From Caprella mutica (Eukaryota > Arthropoda > Malacostraca > Amphipoda > Caprellidae), in NCBI GenBank assembly GCA_947561585.1, contig CANNZV010000847.1:124001-188000 (forward strand): 64,000 bases of DNA. The letters are read 5' to 3'. A program made the translations under genes and the position numbers. Below, one piece after another: positions 32,223-43,960 of the stretch; the stretch's first letter is position 1; the number at the start of each line of letters is the position of its first letter. The notes below the pieces were generated by a model, which was not told the origin of the DNA, searched no databases, and saw only the letters and a program-made list of their open reading frames with translations.

Positions 32223-33800
32223 CTGTTGAACTGTAACACACTGATATGAGAATTAAGCTTAAATTGTGCAATATAATCAGATACCTAATAGTTAACACAA
32301 AAAACACTAACTAAGAGCATAGAGTAATGATATTTACTAGGAGCATGGACTATGAGTCACTTTTTCTATTCCATTTTTACAGAATTCAAAGGATAACCAC
32401 GCACAGAGGTTTTCTTTCAAAATCGCCATTTCTAGTGTAAGCGTGTTGCCATGGAAACCACATACAAATTCCAGCACTCCATTTTACACACAGAAAACCT
32501 AGATCTATTAAATAACTGTTTGATAAATTAGAAATAATTCTAGTATAAATGATATTGATTAATTTTTGACATAGTTTACTATATTCCTATCTGCTTTTTA
32601 AATTGAATTGAATTTATTAATTTCAACATTAGTTTTTAGAAGACTTGTATGTTAGAGTGGTGAATTCATCGAAATTAACATTAACAATTTTATATATCAT
32701 ATTCGTATTCAGAATGTTTGATTCAGTCTACAGACGATAAATGGTCCATTTTCAGGATCATAAAAAAAGTAGAATAAATATGGTGGAAATTAAACATTGA
32801 ACAAGAAATTAATGGGATAGAAACGCAATTACTTTATAATTCATCGAATCAGGCAAACCGATTGCTAAATTAGACTAATGTTGTTTGGAAATAATTTACT
32901 CTAAATTATAACCTCAATTTTTTTCAAGTATAGACACATTAAATTAAGCTATGTCATAAATATCGAGTAGTAAATAACCTGAATTTGAACACGATTGGCC
33001 TACAAATCTTGCAAAATATTTCATCTTTCGGGAAATGGTTTTCAGATTCAGTAAAATCAGTAAGGATGAAAATAATGCTCACAAAGCTGAGAAAAAGTGA
33101 TTTACTAATATTGAAATTAAAATAAAAAAAACATTGCGTTTTTTTTCTGAAATTCATAACTTTATTCCGAATATTTAGAACCGAACAAAAATTTCAACTT
33201 TACTAAAGTTTTTGATGTTGAACAGAATGTAATTATCATAATTTGAAGATTCGTTAATTTTCGAAGGTAGAGATATGTTTTCGAATGGGACTGGTATTCA
33301 TAAACTAGCTTGAATTTCAGATCAGCCTTTTGTTTTTGGATGGCTGAAAACCTTGAAATTCAGGTGGCCCAATCATAAGTCAAAAGTGTCCTCTAATTGA
33401 TGAGATCCACGAGTTCAAAGTATCGTAATATTGACTATTCACATATCTGAATCCTAATATTTGAATGACTTTTAAAATACCAATAAAATCGAAAAAATGA
33501 TGCGAATAAATTTAATAGAACCACTTCCGTAGGATCATAATAATCAGTCAGATTTACAATTTTCAGCCTGTCCCTCTAGTACTTTTGATTAAAGTAAACA
33601 GGTCTATTATTCGTTCGCATGTTCGAATCCCAAAAATTCCTTTCGACAGATAATAGACAATTATCTACTCTATCTATTGTAGTAATTGAATCTGGAAAAG
33701 AAAGTTTTTACTTAAGTTATAAAAGAAAAATTATAATGCACATCATACCAGACAGTTCCGTCATGTCTTCTGCATCTTCAAAACCCTTACTTCATTATTT
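32223..33800. other. AT-rich stretch without recognisable feature
   Basis: Only short, AT-driven frames occur (for example 67 codons at 32954-33157 minus). A gttcgaatccc word at 33614 resembles a tRNA B box, but no cloverleaf or A box was found around it. Confidence 0.45.
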
Positions 33801-34760
33801 TCCTTAATGAATGAAGTGTCGGATCAATGATTGGAGTGTCGGAGTTATATAAATGGAGTATCAGACCAATGAATATAATGTCGGACCAGTGAATGGAGTC
33901 CAGGACAGAGGTATGAAGTCTGGGATCAATGAATTGAGTGTCAGACTAATGAATGGAGTCTCGAACAAATGAATGTGATAACGGAGCGATGAATGGAGTG
34001 TCAGACCAATGAATAAAGTGTCGGACAAATGAATGGTGTCTGAGAACGACACTCCAATGAATGGAGTGTCGGACCAATGAATACGGTTTCGGACCAGTGT
34101 ATCAGACAATGGAATAGAGTGTTGGACCATTGAGTAGAGTGTCGGACCAATGAATGGTGTCTCGGACCGAAGAATGTTTTGGACCAATGAATGGAGTATA
34201 GGATCAATGAATGGGTTGTCAGACCAATAAATAGAGTGTCGGACCAATAAATGGAGTATCGAACCAATAAATGAAGTGTCGGACAAATGAATACGGTGTC
34301 GGACCAGTGAATGGAGTATCGGACCAGGGAATGGAGTGTTGGACCAAGTAATGTAGTGTCGGACCAATGAATGTTGTCTAGGACCAATGAATGTTTTCTA
34401 GGACCAATGAAAGGTGTCTCAGACAAATGAGTGTATATTCGAACCAAATAATTGGGTGTCAGACCAATTATGAATGTGGTGTCGGGCCAATGAATTAGGT
34501 GTTGGACCAATTAATTAGGTGTCAGACCAAAGAATCGGGTCTCGAAGCAATGAATGGAGTGTCAGTCTAATTAAGGGAATGTTAAAAATCAGTTAGAATG
34601 GGAGATAATTAGAAGAATGGGTAAAATAGGTAGAATGGGGGAAAATTAGGTAGAATGGTGTAAAATTAAATAGAATGGGGTAAAATTAAGTAGAATGGGG
34701 GAAAAATAGGTAGAATGGGGGAAAATTAGGAATATATGGGGAAAATTAGGTACAATGGGA
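33800..34760. repeat. Minisatellite field of about 20-bp units
   Basis: 33800-34560 consists of variants of cggaccaatgaatggagtgt. From 34585 the unit changes to about 20 bp of tagaatgggggaaaattagg. The units are diverged and length-variable. Long frames on the minus strand (168-169 codons) are by-products of a repeat without stop codons; their low-complexity HSLVR/IHWSDT composition supports this. A similar gtaaaatgggg array lies at 38600-38740. Confidence 0.88.
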
Positions 34761-35059
34761 TCAGGCGCATATATACAAGGGGAAGGGGGGGGCATTTAGG
34801 GCAGATGCCCCTCCCCCCCCCCTTGAGGTCTGAACTTTTTAAAAATAAATCTACGGATTAATAAAAGTATACGGATTGATTCTACAAATTGAAGAAATGT
34901 CAATTATTTGATTATTTTTAATTGCTTTTGACATGCTCGAACACTGTATTCTATCAAATCGTCATTTTTAAATTGCGAAATGTGAGAAATTAAATTGCTT
35001 CAAGTCGTATTATGTATAAACATTTTGTTCATAAAGAGTAGATTTTCATTACACTAATT

Positions 35060-36172
35060 ATATTGGCATTGATCTTCAACTTCAAAAATGTTTTTGAATT
35101 TGAGAAGAAATGCATCATCCTGTACTCTGTAGTTTGCCAAAACACCTTCTTCTTCAACAGTACGCCAAAAATTCATGCTTCACTCCCAGATAAGTGGAAG
35201 GGTGGCTTAATCTTACCACCTGAAAAAGTTCACAAGAGTTCGTGGTTTATTCAATCAAACTGGTTCTATTCACAATAAAAAAGCAAATGAAAACAAAACC
35301 AATAAAACACAAACTGCAATTCAGGAGGTGAAGAGTTTCTTCAAAGAAACCACTAGTTTTTCTCTCAGAAAAGCTTTTCAGCAGATTTCATCCACACCAA
35401 AACCACGTGGTGGATGATCGCCATACATTCATTTTGTTTCCGTTTTTATCATTGAACTTCAGTTCGACCATTAACAAAAACCACATAAATAGCGGTTTTG
35501 TGAGTGGATTATGCAGCAACCATCCAACATTGCCAATTGAATCGTTTGGACAGACGAGAAGTTAATTTGCCTCCATCAAAAACACATCGAAAAAATACGA
35601 ATGAAAATCCTCGAAATATCTGGAAAACAAATGATAGGTATGATGCTAAGGTAATGATCTTCGTTGCAATTATTAATGGAATGGTTCCAATTGTTCAAGC
35701 ATTCCTTAAGGAATATGGCAACTTGTTACCAGTTAATTGTTTTCAAAACTCTGATTGCTCCAGCACATTATTTGGCCCAGCCTACAACTTCTTCACTTTG
35801 GTGGATGCAAGACCACATTGCACAAATGCAGCTGTAGAATTTAAGGAAAAGTTTCGAGGTCGAGTGATTAGCAAAAGTACGGAAATAAAATTCCGGGTCA
35901 GCACACAGTCCAGATCTCAACTCTTTGGACTTTCACATATGCACAAACTCGAGTTTATATATAAGAAAAAACAGATCCCGATGAGTCTCTTATACAATGT
36001 GCTCAAATCTCCGGTCAAAAATATAACAATAAGAATCTCAAGAAAGTATGAAGAATGTTCTGAAGCGTGCATCGTTCTGTCTTCACATCAGAGGGGGTCA
36101 TTTTCAACATTTTTTGTAGGACCTCAGGAGATGGGCCTCATATGGTATAAGACAATAAATAACGAAAAATAG
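35060..36172 (+). pseudogene. Mariner-like transposase pseudogene, left copy
   Basis: A 222-codon frame (35504-36172) and neighbouring frames together hold pieces of a Tc1/mariner-superfamily catalytic domain. VWTDEKLICL, in another frame near 35548, gives the first Asp. The second Asp is in LVDARPHCTNAAVEF, matching the DGARPH.T pattern of mariner transposases. A SPDLNSLDF box, shifted to another frame near 35920, fits the third Asp. Several frameshifts between these motifs make it non-functional. After the triad the frame drifts into unrelated residues. The last spacing looks longer than 34, as in maT-like groups, but frameshifts prevent an exact count. The N-terminal part with a GEVK..F-like helix lies before 35500. 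Confidence 0.6.
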
Positions 36173-36361
36173 TAAAAATCCTTTATTTTCCTTCAAAGTG
36201 ATGCATCTATAATGGTATTTGACTTATTTTTAAGTGCTTCTTATTCGCAATTAAAAAATTACGTATCTGATGAAACACAGAGTAGCAGTATGGTATTGAT
36301 TAGTTTTGCTGCAGCCAATGATTGAATATTGTGACTAAGTTTAGCCAAGAAGTGAAAATGA

Positions 36362-36470
36362 GAATAATAATAAGAATAATCTTTATTGATAAAAAAAAAA
36401 CAAGTTACAAGCATTTACAAAACAGATGACATTTTCACCCATAAATGTAGTTAAAAAAAAATTAAAGGTC
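36362..36470 (-). repeat. Short LINE 3'-tail fragment
   Basis: On the minus strand, a tail like the one at 1611-1700: an aataataataag simple repeat next to aatctttattgataaaaa. Too short for coding evidence. Confidence 0.35.
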
Positions 36471-36475
36471 CTCTC

Positions 36476-37340
36476 CAGGCTCCGCGAAAAAAATGAGTTT
36501 ATAACATAATATTACAGAACTAAGGTCTACGATCATTATTCTGCAAACCGCATACAATTCGGTAAAGTATATATTTAATAATTTGTTTTTTAAGTTTTTT
36601 AGTACTCTGTGAGCAACAATTGAGCGAATCACTAATCTGATGCTCAAGAAGAAGATTGTACACTCTTCGTTTTGATTACAAATTTGAATTTTATAAACAA
36701 ACAATGCGTTTTCGGCCTTTATTTAAATTATTTTAGATATTAATTGTTTCCTAAAGTATATAAACGTTTCTATTATAAGTTCATTCAATTTTATACCTTT
36801 ACATGAATATTAAATGGATTTATTAAACCTAATACATAGTTGTCAATCAAAACAAATGGTGTACATTCTTTTTCTTCAGGCTGAAAATTTCTTAAATTAG
36901 TAAGTCGGAAGTAAAATTGGTTTTACAGAGTTTTGATTGTAAAAATCTTTTAAAGCGTATAAAATTAAAAATATGCTCCCAAATTCTATGCAGTTTGCAG
37001 CAAAATGATAAGAAACATTAGCCTAGTTATTTATTTTATTTTATTTATTTATTTGAGCTTACAAAATATATACAGAGTAAAATGAAAAAATACACAATTC
37101 AAACAAAAATACAAATTAATTGCAGCTAAGGTTCCGTGAAAGTTAAAACTTGTGAAACCTAATTAAAAATCTACAAACAATAAAAAACTAAGAACTATAT
37201 TTACTAAAACAATATTCTTTAAAAAGCTTCTTAAATTTAAAATCTGACATTGGTTCTGTTAAAATAGAAGGAAGTTTATTGTATAGTTCTATGGATCTAA
37301 AAATAACAAGGCAATAAAAATATTTGCGTGGAGGGGACCT
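36476..37340. mobile_element. R2 TTAA-flanked element with a LINE fragment inside, 865 bp
   Basis: Termini AGGTCCTCTCCAGGCTCCG (36476) and, inverted, GTGGAGGGGACCT (37340). TTAA flanks both (36472-36475, 37341-37344). The first 450 bp match the copies at 31700-32174 and 39744-51444. A LINE 3' end occupies about 37028-37310. Inserted between the arms of the mariner-like inverted dimer. Confidence 0.7.
37028..37315 (-). pseudogene. LINE reverse transcriptase C-terminal stump
   Basis: Minus strand: a frame reading FRSIELYNKLPS and then a DFKFKKLFKEY end with stop near 37195, the standard layout of LINE ORF2 C-termini. It is followed by an untranslated part and a tattt/atttta tail (plus-strand 37028-37060). 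It is 5'-truncated and different in sequence from the LINE piece at 1878-2141. Confidence 0.6.
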
Positions 37341-37344
37341 TTAA

Positions 37345-38400
37345 TCTAGAGTTCATCAAGCCTATATGTAGGAAAAACCTTTTGATATTGATTGTGTGCT
37401 GGCTAGGAATTTTCCAATCTTCTGCAAATGAACTGCATGTTTTCAATGTGGTGGAGCGCCTTCTTGCATCCACCAAAATGAAGAACGAGAAGCAGAATGG
37501 TTCAGTATGGGCCAAACAAGGGTTGCTAGTTTGGTAACCTCTGTGAGGTTAATGTAATCTGATAATGTATTAGTATTTTCATTTTAATAATTATGATAAC
37601 TTTTCTCTTTAAGTAACTGCGATACAAAACAAACAATATAGACGAGATGATATTGTCACCATAATAAGGATTTGCATAGGAAAATAGTATATAGTTATTT
37701 AAGGAAATAAAATACTATATATAGTTGGTATCTCGTATACCTGTTTGCATCATTTATATTTGCTAATAAATTCTAAATAGATCGCATGCAAAACCAGTAA
37801 ATGATGATCAGATTGCATAGCAAGCTAGCACCAAATAATGTCCTATAGCAATCTGAGATATGAAACACCATTAACCGATGACAAGTTGCCATCATCATCA
37901 AGGAATGCATGAAAGATTATATCCATTCAATTGATAATGGCAACAAAGATATTACCTTAGCATCATACCTATCATTTATTCCGTTGATATTTCAGGGATT
38001 TTCATTAGTGTACCTGACGATCCTCCTCAACGGAGTTTTGGTTGGTGAAATCTGCTGAGAAACTGGGGGGTTCTGTGGGGTTCTTCATAGAAACTCTTCA
38101 CCTCCTGAATCACTGTTTCTGTTCTTTTTGGTTTTGTTATCATTTGCTTTTCTTGTGAATAGAACCAGTTTCATTGAATAGACCACGAACTCTTGTGAAA
38201 TTTTTCAGGTGGTAAGATTTAGCCGCCCTTCCACTTGTCATGGAGTGAAGTATGAATTTTCGAAATACTGTTGGAGAAGAAGGTGTTTCGACAAACTACA
38301 GAGTATAGGACGATGCATTTCTTCTCAAATTCCAAAACATTTTTAAGGTTTAAGAAGAATGCTAATATTTATAGGATAAAATCTATTCTTTATACTCTAT
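37345..38400 (-). pseudogene. Mariner-like transposase pseudogene, right inverted copy
   Basis: On the minus strand, near 37470, FFILVDARRRSTTLKTC corresponds to FFTLVDARPHCTNAAVEF of the left copy. Near 37950, a NDRYDAKV segment matches the left copy's WKTNDRYDAKVMIF. The part around the first Asp (about 180 bp of the left copy) is missing here. Stops interrupt every frame. It is the second half of the inverted dimer. Confidence 0.55.
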
Positions 38401-38599
38401 GAACATAATGACGTCCTACCATTTCGCAATTTTAAAAATGACGCTTCTCATCGGAACACAGTGTAAGCATGTTCAAAGCATTTGAAACAATCAAATAACT
38501 GACCAGTCTGAGGAATTATCCGTAGATTTTTTTCAGAAACTTATTTTTTTTAAAGTGCCTCCTCCCTTGACCGAATCCTAGATACGCCGCAGAGTGGAG

Positions 38600-38745
38600 T
38601 ACAATTAGGTATAATGGGGAAAAATAGATAAAATGGAGAAAATTGGGTTGTATGGGGGAAAATCAGGTAAAATGAAGGAAAATCGGGTGAAATGGGAGCA
38701 AAAACAAGTAGAATGGTAGTATAAAAGTAGAATGAGGGAAATTAA
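38600..38745. repeat. Short minisatellite of G-rich ~20-bp units
   Basis: Repeated variants of gggtaaaatgggggaaaatcag, like the field at 34585-34760. The two arrays border the inverted dimer on its two outer sides. Confidence 0.7.
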
Positions 38746-38804
38746 TCGCTGAGCAGAGGAAACAATGACAGAATGGGGATATTAATGAATGAGGAGAGGG
38801 TTTA

Positions 38805-39620
38805 ACGTCTGTTTCGGAACCAAAAACCTTATAGCTGATTTCAAAATGGAAAATTAAATACAAGGGACTGGAAGAAGCAGTCAGAAAGAAAAGTAGCTTC
38901 ATGAATAAAATCACCTACCACCGTCGGTGACAAAGCTCGAATGGATGTAAAAAAGCTACTCACTGAATGCAGTCACTTACCAAGGAATGAGACGAAAAGG
39001 AACACACGTACCGTACGCTGCACTCACGGATAGAAGAGGAAAACGAAGAGGTGATAGTTAATGAAGCCTATAAGAACCTACCTAACACAAAAATCTAAGA
39101 CATCGTAGTTGAAGAGCATAACCCTAGCGCTATCCTCCAAAACTGCAATTAGCGTTAAAAAATGAAAACAGACAACACACAATCCAAATTGCAAAATTTC
39201 GGGGCCTAAGAGATGTCACTCTCCTTCTTTTCCATTCACCACAGACAGCTTCAGGACTGAGTGCTCTATCCTGGAACTGTCTGTGGTGAATTAGAGCGGT
39301 TGCAGTTCAGTTTTAGAGCATAGCGCTAGGGTTATGCTCTTCAACTACGAGGTCTTTGATTTTGTGTTAGGTAGACTCGTCGGTTTCATTTACTATCACC
39401 TCTTCATTTTCCTCTTCGATCCGTGAGTGCAGTCACCGTATTTACGTATAGTTCTTCGTCACATTCCTTGGTAAGTGGCTGCATTCACTGAGTAGCTTTC
39501 CTGCATCCATGAGCTAGAAACGGACAGGTGGTATTTGACTTTGCTCATGAATCCACTTTCCCTTAATAAAATTACACTTGAAGTCAGTGATTTGGCCTCC
39601 GATTCTGCAGCAGACGTAAA
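38805..39620. mobile_element. Complete palindromic R1 element, about 815 bp
   Basis: The left arm begins gggtttaacgtctgtttcgg and reaches caccacagacagcttcagg near 39258. The right arm returns from cctggaactgtctgtggtg through the same landmarks in reverse to gcagacgtaaaaaccct at 39620. This shows that R1 is a foldback-type element whose isolated 'copies' elsewhere are single arms. The 3' target duplication was not resolved, and no coding sequence is present. Confidence 0.75.
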
Positions 39621-40140
39621 AACCCTTACGTAATTGTAATTAAGTAAAGCAACAATATTTTTAATTTCTCTCTCACTAAATTATCTTAAATATCACAATG
39701 ATGCTTTGTACTATTGGATCACACTGAGTATTAAAAACTTTAAAGGTCCCCTCCAAGCAAATATTTTTATTGTCTTATTCAACGAGGCTAATGATTCTTA
39801 TCATTTTGCTGCAAACCGCATCGAATTTGGTAGCATATTTTTAATTTTATATGCTTTAAAATATTTTCATAATTAAAAATCTACAAAACCTATTTTACTT
39901 CAGACTTACTGATTTAAGAAATTTTCAGCCTGAAGAAAAAGAATGTACACCATTTTTTTTGATTGTCAACTAGGATTATTAGATTTAATAAATCCATTTA
40001 ATATTCGTGTAAAGGTATAAAATTGAAAGAACTTATAATAGAAACGATTATATAGTTAAAGAAACAATTAATATCTAAAATAATGGCCGAAAACGCATGG
40101 TTTGTTTATAAAATTCAAGTTTGCAATAATAATAAAGGGT

Positions 40141-41385
40141 TATTAACAATAGAAAGATTGTTAATACGCTGAACTTGTATCTTTACTTAATCTTTCAATT
40201 TCTATAATTTGATAATCATTTAATCAGACATAATCTTTTTAATCTTGTACACTGTTCATTAGAAGGAAATGCTATTTAAATTTATGGTCATGTTATTCTC
40301 GCTAGGAGCTCGAATATAATTATAAACGAATAGCTTTGATGTAAGCCGCTAATATAACTTGTAACTTCAGAACATAACTTTATAACTTGTAACCCAGAGC
40401 TATAACTTGTAACTCAGAATATAACTTTATAATTTGTACTAAGTTATATAACTTCATGAACTTTGTAAATCAGTTATACAACTTAGAATATTGAGTTCTC
40501 TTTCTATAGATAGAATTGAAATTAATACTTAATTAATTTAAAAAGAATTAAGTAAGTACTTCAATTATTCTAATTGAAATACTTAATTAATAGTTAGGAA
40601 CTTGTAACATTTCTGATCATGTATAGGTTAAACAGGACTCTGAAATAGTATGCTTAAATTTGGATGTTTATTAGTAAATCAGGTTTCACTAAAATGAACT
40701 ATTAGTAAATCTGATCGATCTATATGTTAATCGTATAGAAAGCCATTACCACTAGCGTGTTAAATTTGAATAATGCATTGTGTGTTATTTCTATCTGCAG
40801 TGAGTAGAAAAACATCTTTGAAAAGTACTACCAGTACCTTAACAGAAGTTTATTCACTCACTGGAAGGTTGGACTCTCCAGTTCATCCTTTAAATACCAT
40901 TGGCACCTAACTAAAGTGTTCATAGTTCGCGATGGTCTCTTGAAGACTGGTTGGTCGGACCAAGTCCGGTCGGACTTGTCCATCCACGGGTTTCGTGAGT
41001 TGGCAACTCAGACCCTTGTTTATTTTAAACCCTTAAGTTTACTATATTATACTATAGTATATTTAAAACTTGTGTTGTGTTATTTGAAGACTTGTGCGTA
41101 AGTCTTAGAACTCTGTACTATTCGAACTTTAATATAAGTACACCCATTTAAAACTTCCTTGTGTTTAATTTACTTCCTAAAAACTTTTACCGTTTAGTCA
41201 TTTGTCAGTTTAATAGAATTCAATCAATTACCTCCAAGTCTCTTCAAGTTAAGATAATACAAATAATTGTTAAAGAACCCGGAGACTTATTTTGCCCTAT
41301 GGGATAAGTTTATTAACGAGCCTCATCTACTTAGAAAATAGGTGATAATTTACTATCAATCCCATAGGAAAAGGGCAATTTAATA
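40141..41385 (+). repeat. Left LTR of the LARD-like element
   Basis: 1245 bp. Compared with the right LTR the main difference is near 41042 (tatattatactatag instead of caaccgctag) and a C/T at about 40500. Many internal ataacttgtaac words occur at 40350-40500. A palindromic ggaccaagtccggtcggacttgtcc lies near 40957. Confidence 0.88.
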
Positions 41386-41403
41386 TTGGCATCTTCCAAC
41401 GGT
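41386..41403 (+). promoter_or_regulatory. Candidate primer binding site of the LARD-like element
   Basis: Directly behind the LTR, ttggcatcttccaacgg contains TGG, which would pair with the CCA end of a tRNA. I could not assign the tRNA. Confidence 0.45.
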
Positions 41404-43740
41404 CTTGAAGAAAAGAGGGAGGAAAAAAGAGGTTAGAATCTATTAACGAAAAGAACTGACTTAATATAAATGGTTTAAAGATTTTAGAGAAGTAAAAGGA
41501 AAGTTGGAAAGACAGTGTATCCAGTGATAAAAAGGGTACAAAACCAGAACTATGAAACCCTAGTGTTATACAGTGTTAATCACTAGGTAAGCATTGAATG
41601 TAATGCGAGTGAACTAGCCAATCACACTCCTTCCGATAAAAGGACATTACGGGAGCAACTCTACAATGCCGATAAGAGAACACACTCTTCCATCATATAT
41701 GGGAGAACACACCCTTTCAACTCACATACGGAAGTCCTGCAGCACTTCATAAAAAAGGAAGGAAAAGCAACAGAAAAGATTCACATGACATGTGAAAGGA
41801 TACTTTTCAAGTTAACAGCAGTTAACTATAAAAACTGTTCTAGAATACCATTAATATTCTAAAGACCGGTGAGAAAATTCGAGCTGAGTATAAAACGAGC
41901 GGTGCGTATAAATAAACTCAATCATCCAAGCTGCAACACAAACTTCGAGCTGAGCATGGATACGCCAAATTAAGTGAAGGTGGCTAGGCGCTAGCGTCAA
42001 AGTACTAACAGCGACAAAGTACTAACAGCGACAAAAATACATCGCGACAGAAACTCACTTTATCTGGCGGTAATCACCCAAGGGATTACGAAGGAAAGGC
42101 AGTAAGAAGAGGACAAGAAACAGCGCAAGTAGAAAAAAGGAGAGCTACGAGGCAATACTTCATGAAATCTACAATCTAAACGGGAGAACAGAAGAAATCG
42201 AATGACTCCAGAAAAAAGGAAAGCTATGAGGCAACCCTACATGAGATTTATAATCTACACTACCATCTGGTAAACAGGCAGCTAAACAACGAGAGGCAAA
42301 TTAGGTGATGCTATTTAACTATTTAACCTAAAGTTAATATATTGTAATGAATTTTGTGTCTGGAATATAATAATGTCTACTTATATTTTTGTATTGTGAA
42401 TTTTATATTGTCTTTATTAATCTTTACTAATTATTAATCTTTACAGTGTATATTGAAGGGTTTTGTTAGATAAGGTAGTATGTAATGAAGAATGGCTTTA
42501 CCAAAATACGACACAAATAGTTACAACTTGCCGCGAATGTTCCTATAGTAATATAAAGTGTAGTTATGACACTACATTCCTGGGGGAATGATAGATTTAT
42601 ATCATAGTCTCAAATAGTGGAGTAAAAAGTAGTGTCAAAGACCAGTAGCCTCAAATAGCGCAGTTAGTAAAAAGTAAGATGATATGACAATTTTAGTCAA
42701 TGTGTATCATTTAAAGGTAATAAACTTTTAACAGATATAATTGAATCTGGGAATATATTAATTGCATAGAATATTTTAGATGTGTCGGGATAGTGAAAAC
42801 TATTTACATTTTGATAGGCTAAAAATACCATGTATTTCAGTACTTTTATAATCATCTGACTGAGAACGACATTTAAATCTAATTTATTTTGCATATTTAT
42901 TCTATAAGTAAAATCATTGAAAACTAATGAAACGTATGTTTCAGAAAGTGAAAGTTGCATAAATGCGCGAAGATTGCAAATACTCGTAGAAAGCACGTTA
43001 TATAACAAAATAACTGTTGTTGTCCTATAAAAGGAAGGCGAAGTATAATTATAATAAATAATTATAAAGGAATTCAGAAAATCGTATATAAGAATTTCGA
43101 AGAAGCTTAGAGAGAAAGTTCAAATGATGAGAACGAACTTAAAATACTATTTTGAAAGTATGAATTTTTAAAGTATTAAGTAAAAAACATTAGAACAATG
43201 TTTAAATGAGCTAATATACATAGTTGCAAATATATTAGTAGTAACCTGTGTACTCATAAATAGAGATACAGATGGAATATGTAACTGTATATTCACAGAT
43301 AAGGAGAATAAAAATATTCCAAGTTGATGATAAATTAAATGGGTCTTATAACCTGTGAATTTGTCATGTAAATAACCAAAGGTGAATTTGGTAAAGTAAC
43401 GATATTCCTATTTTATATTAACGAGGTAATTTTCCATATTTTTAGTACTGGAATGGAAGTAATTAACCCATTCTCGTATTTCATTAATTTTGCATATTTT
43501 AATGAAATGATATTTATTGTTTGTGGCTTAAAAAGCAATAACGTCGATAAAAATCTTTGGAAATTATAAATTACGCTGTTTTGTTTAGTAGGTAATATCA
43601 AGAGAAAGTGATATCGAGAGAAGTTGATATCATAGAAACGGTTATATCATATAGAAATATACCGAAAGTACAGTCACGGATGTGAATATCTGACTATAGG
43701 GTCAAAACATCCTTTAAGTCAGTGAAAGTTAAATGAGTTG
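41404..43740 (+). other. Leader of the LARD-like element with gag-like debris
   Basis: The leader is less AT-rich at 41880-42310. Two tandem related segments there encode KESYEAILHEIYNL and KESYEATLHEIYNL in frame, each soon ended by a stop (42193 region and 42306). This looks like the wreck of a coiled-coil gag N-terminus, duplicated. Nothing else in 42310-43740 is recognisable. Confidence 0.35.
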
Positions 43741-43742
43741 CC

Positions 43743-43960
43743 ATATTATAAAATATAGACGAGGTTTCAGGTAAAACCGTAAATACCTAAGATACAACAT
43801 TGAGTTGTAATATTATAAAATATAAAAAGGGTTTCAGGTAAAACCGCAAATACCTAAGATACAACATTGAGTTGTGATATTATAAAATATAAAAAGGGTT
43901 TCAGGTAAAACCGCAAATACCTAAGATGTGCACGTATTGTACATATATGACGAAATCATA
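43743..43960 (+). repeat. 67-bp tandem repeat in the LARD interior
   Basis: Units start with atattataaaatata at 43743, 43810 and 43877, followed by gggtttcaggtaaaaccg.aaatacctaagat. A diverged fourth part follows at about 44015-44055. Confidence 0.8.

Larger units (their letters stand above)
34763..38592. mobile_element. Inverted dimer of a dead mariner-like transposon
   Basis: The left arm (about 34763-36172) and right arm (about 37345-38592) are inverted relatives. Paired landmarks include tctacggatt / aattatccgtaga, gaaatgcatcatcctgtactctgtagtttg / its inverse near 38300, and caggaggtgaagagtttct / its inverse near 38090. Each arm has its own broken transposase copy, plus-strand in the left arm and minus-strand in the right. 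A TTAA-flanked element (36476-37340) sits between them. Neither transposase is intact. Confidence 0.6.

Noticed and set aside
33590..33660. tRNA gene suggested by the gttcgaatccc word
   Set aside because: No matching A box, acceptor stem or cloverleaf could be formed around it.
33861..34510. Two minus-strand frames of 168 and 169 codons
   Set aside because: Both are the ~20-bp minisatellite in different frames, with low-complexity repeats of HSLVR and IHWSDT type.
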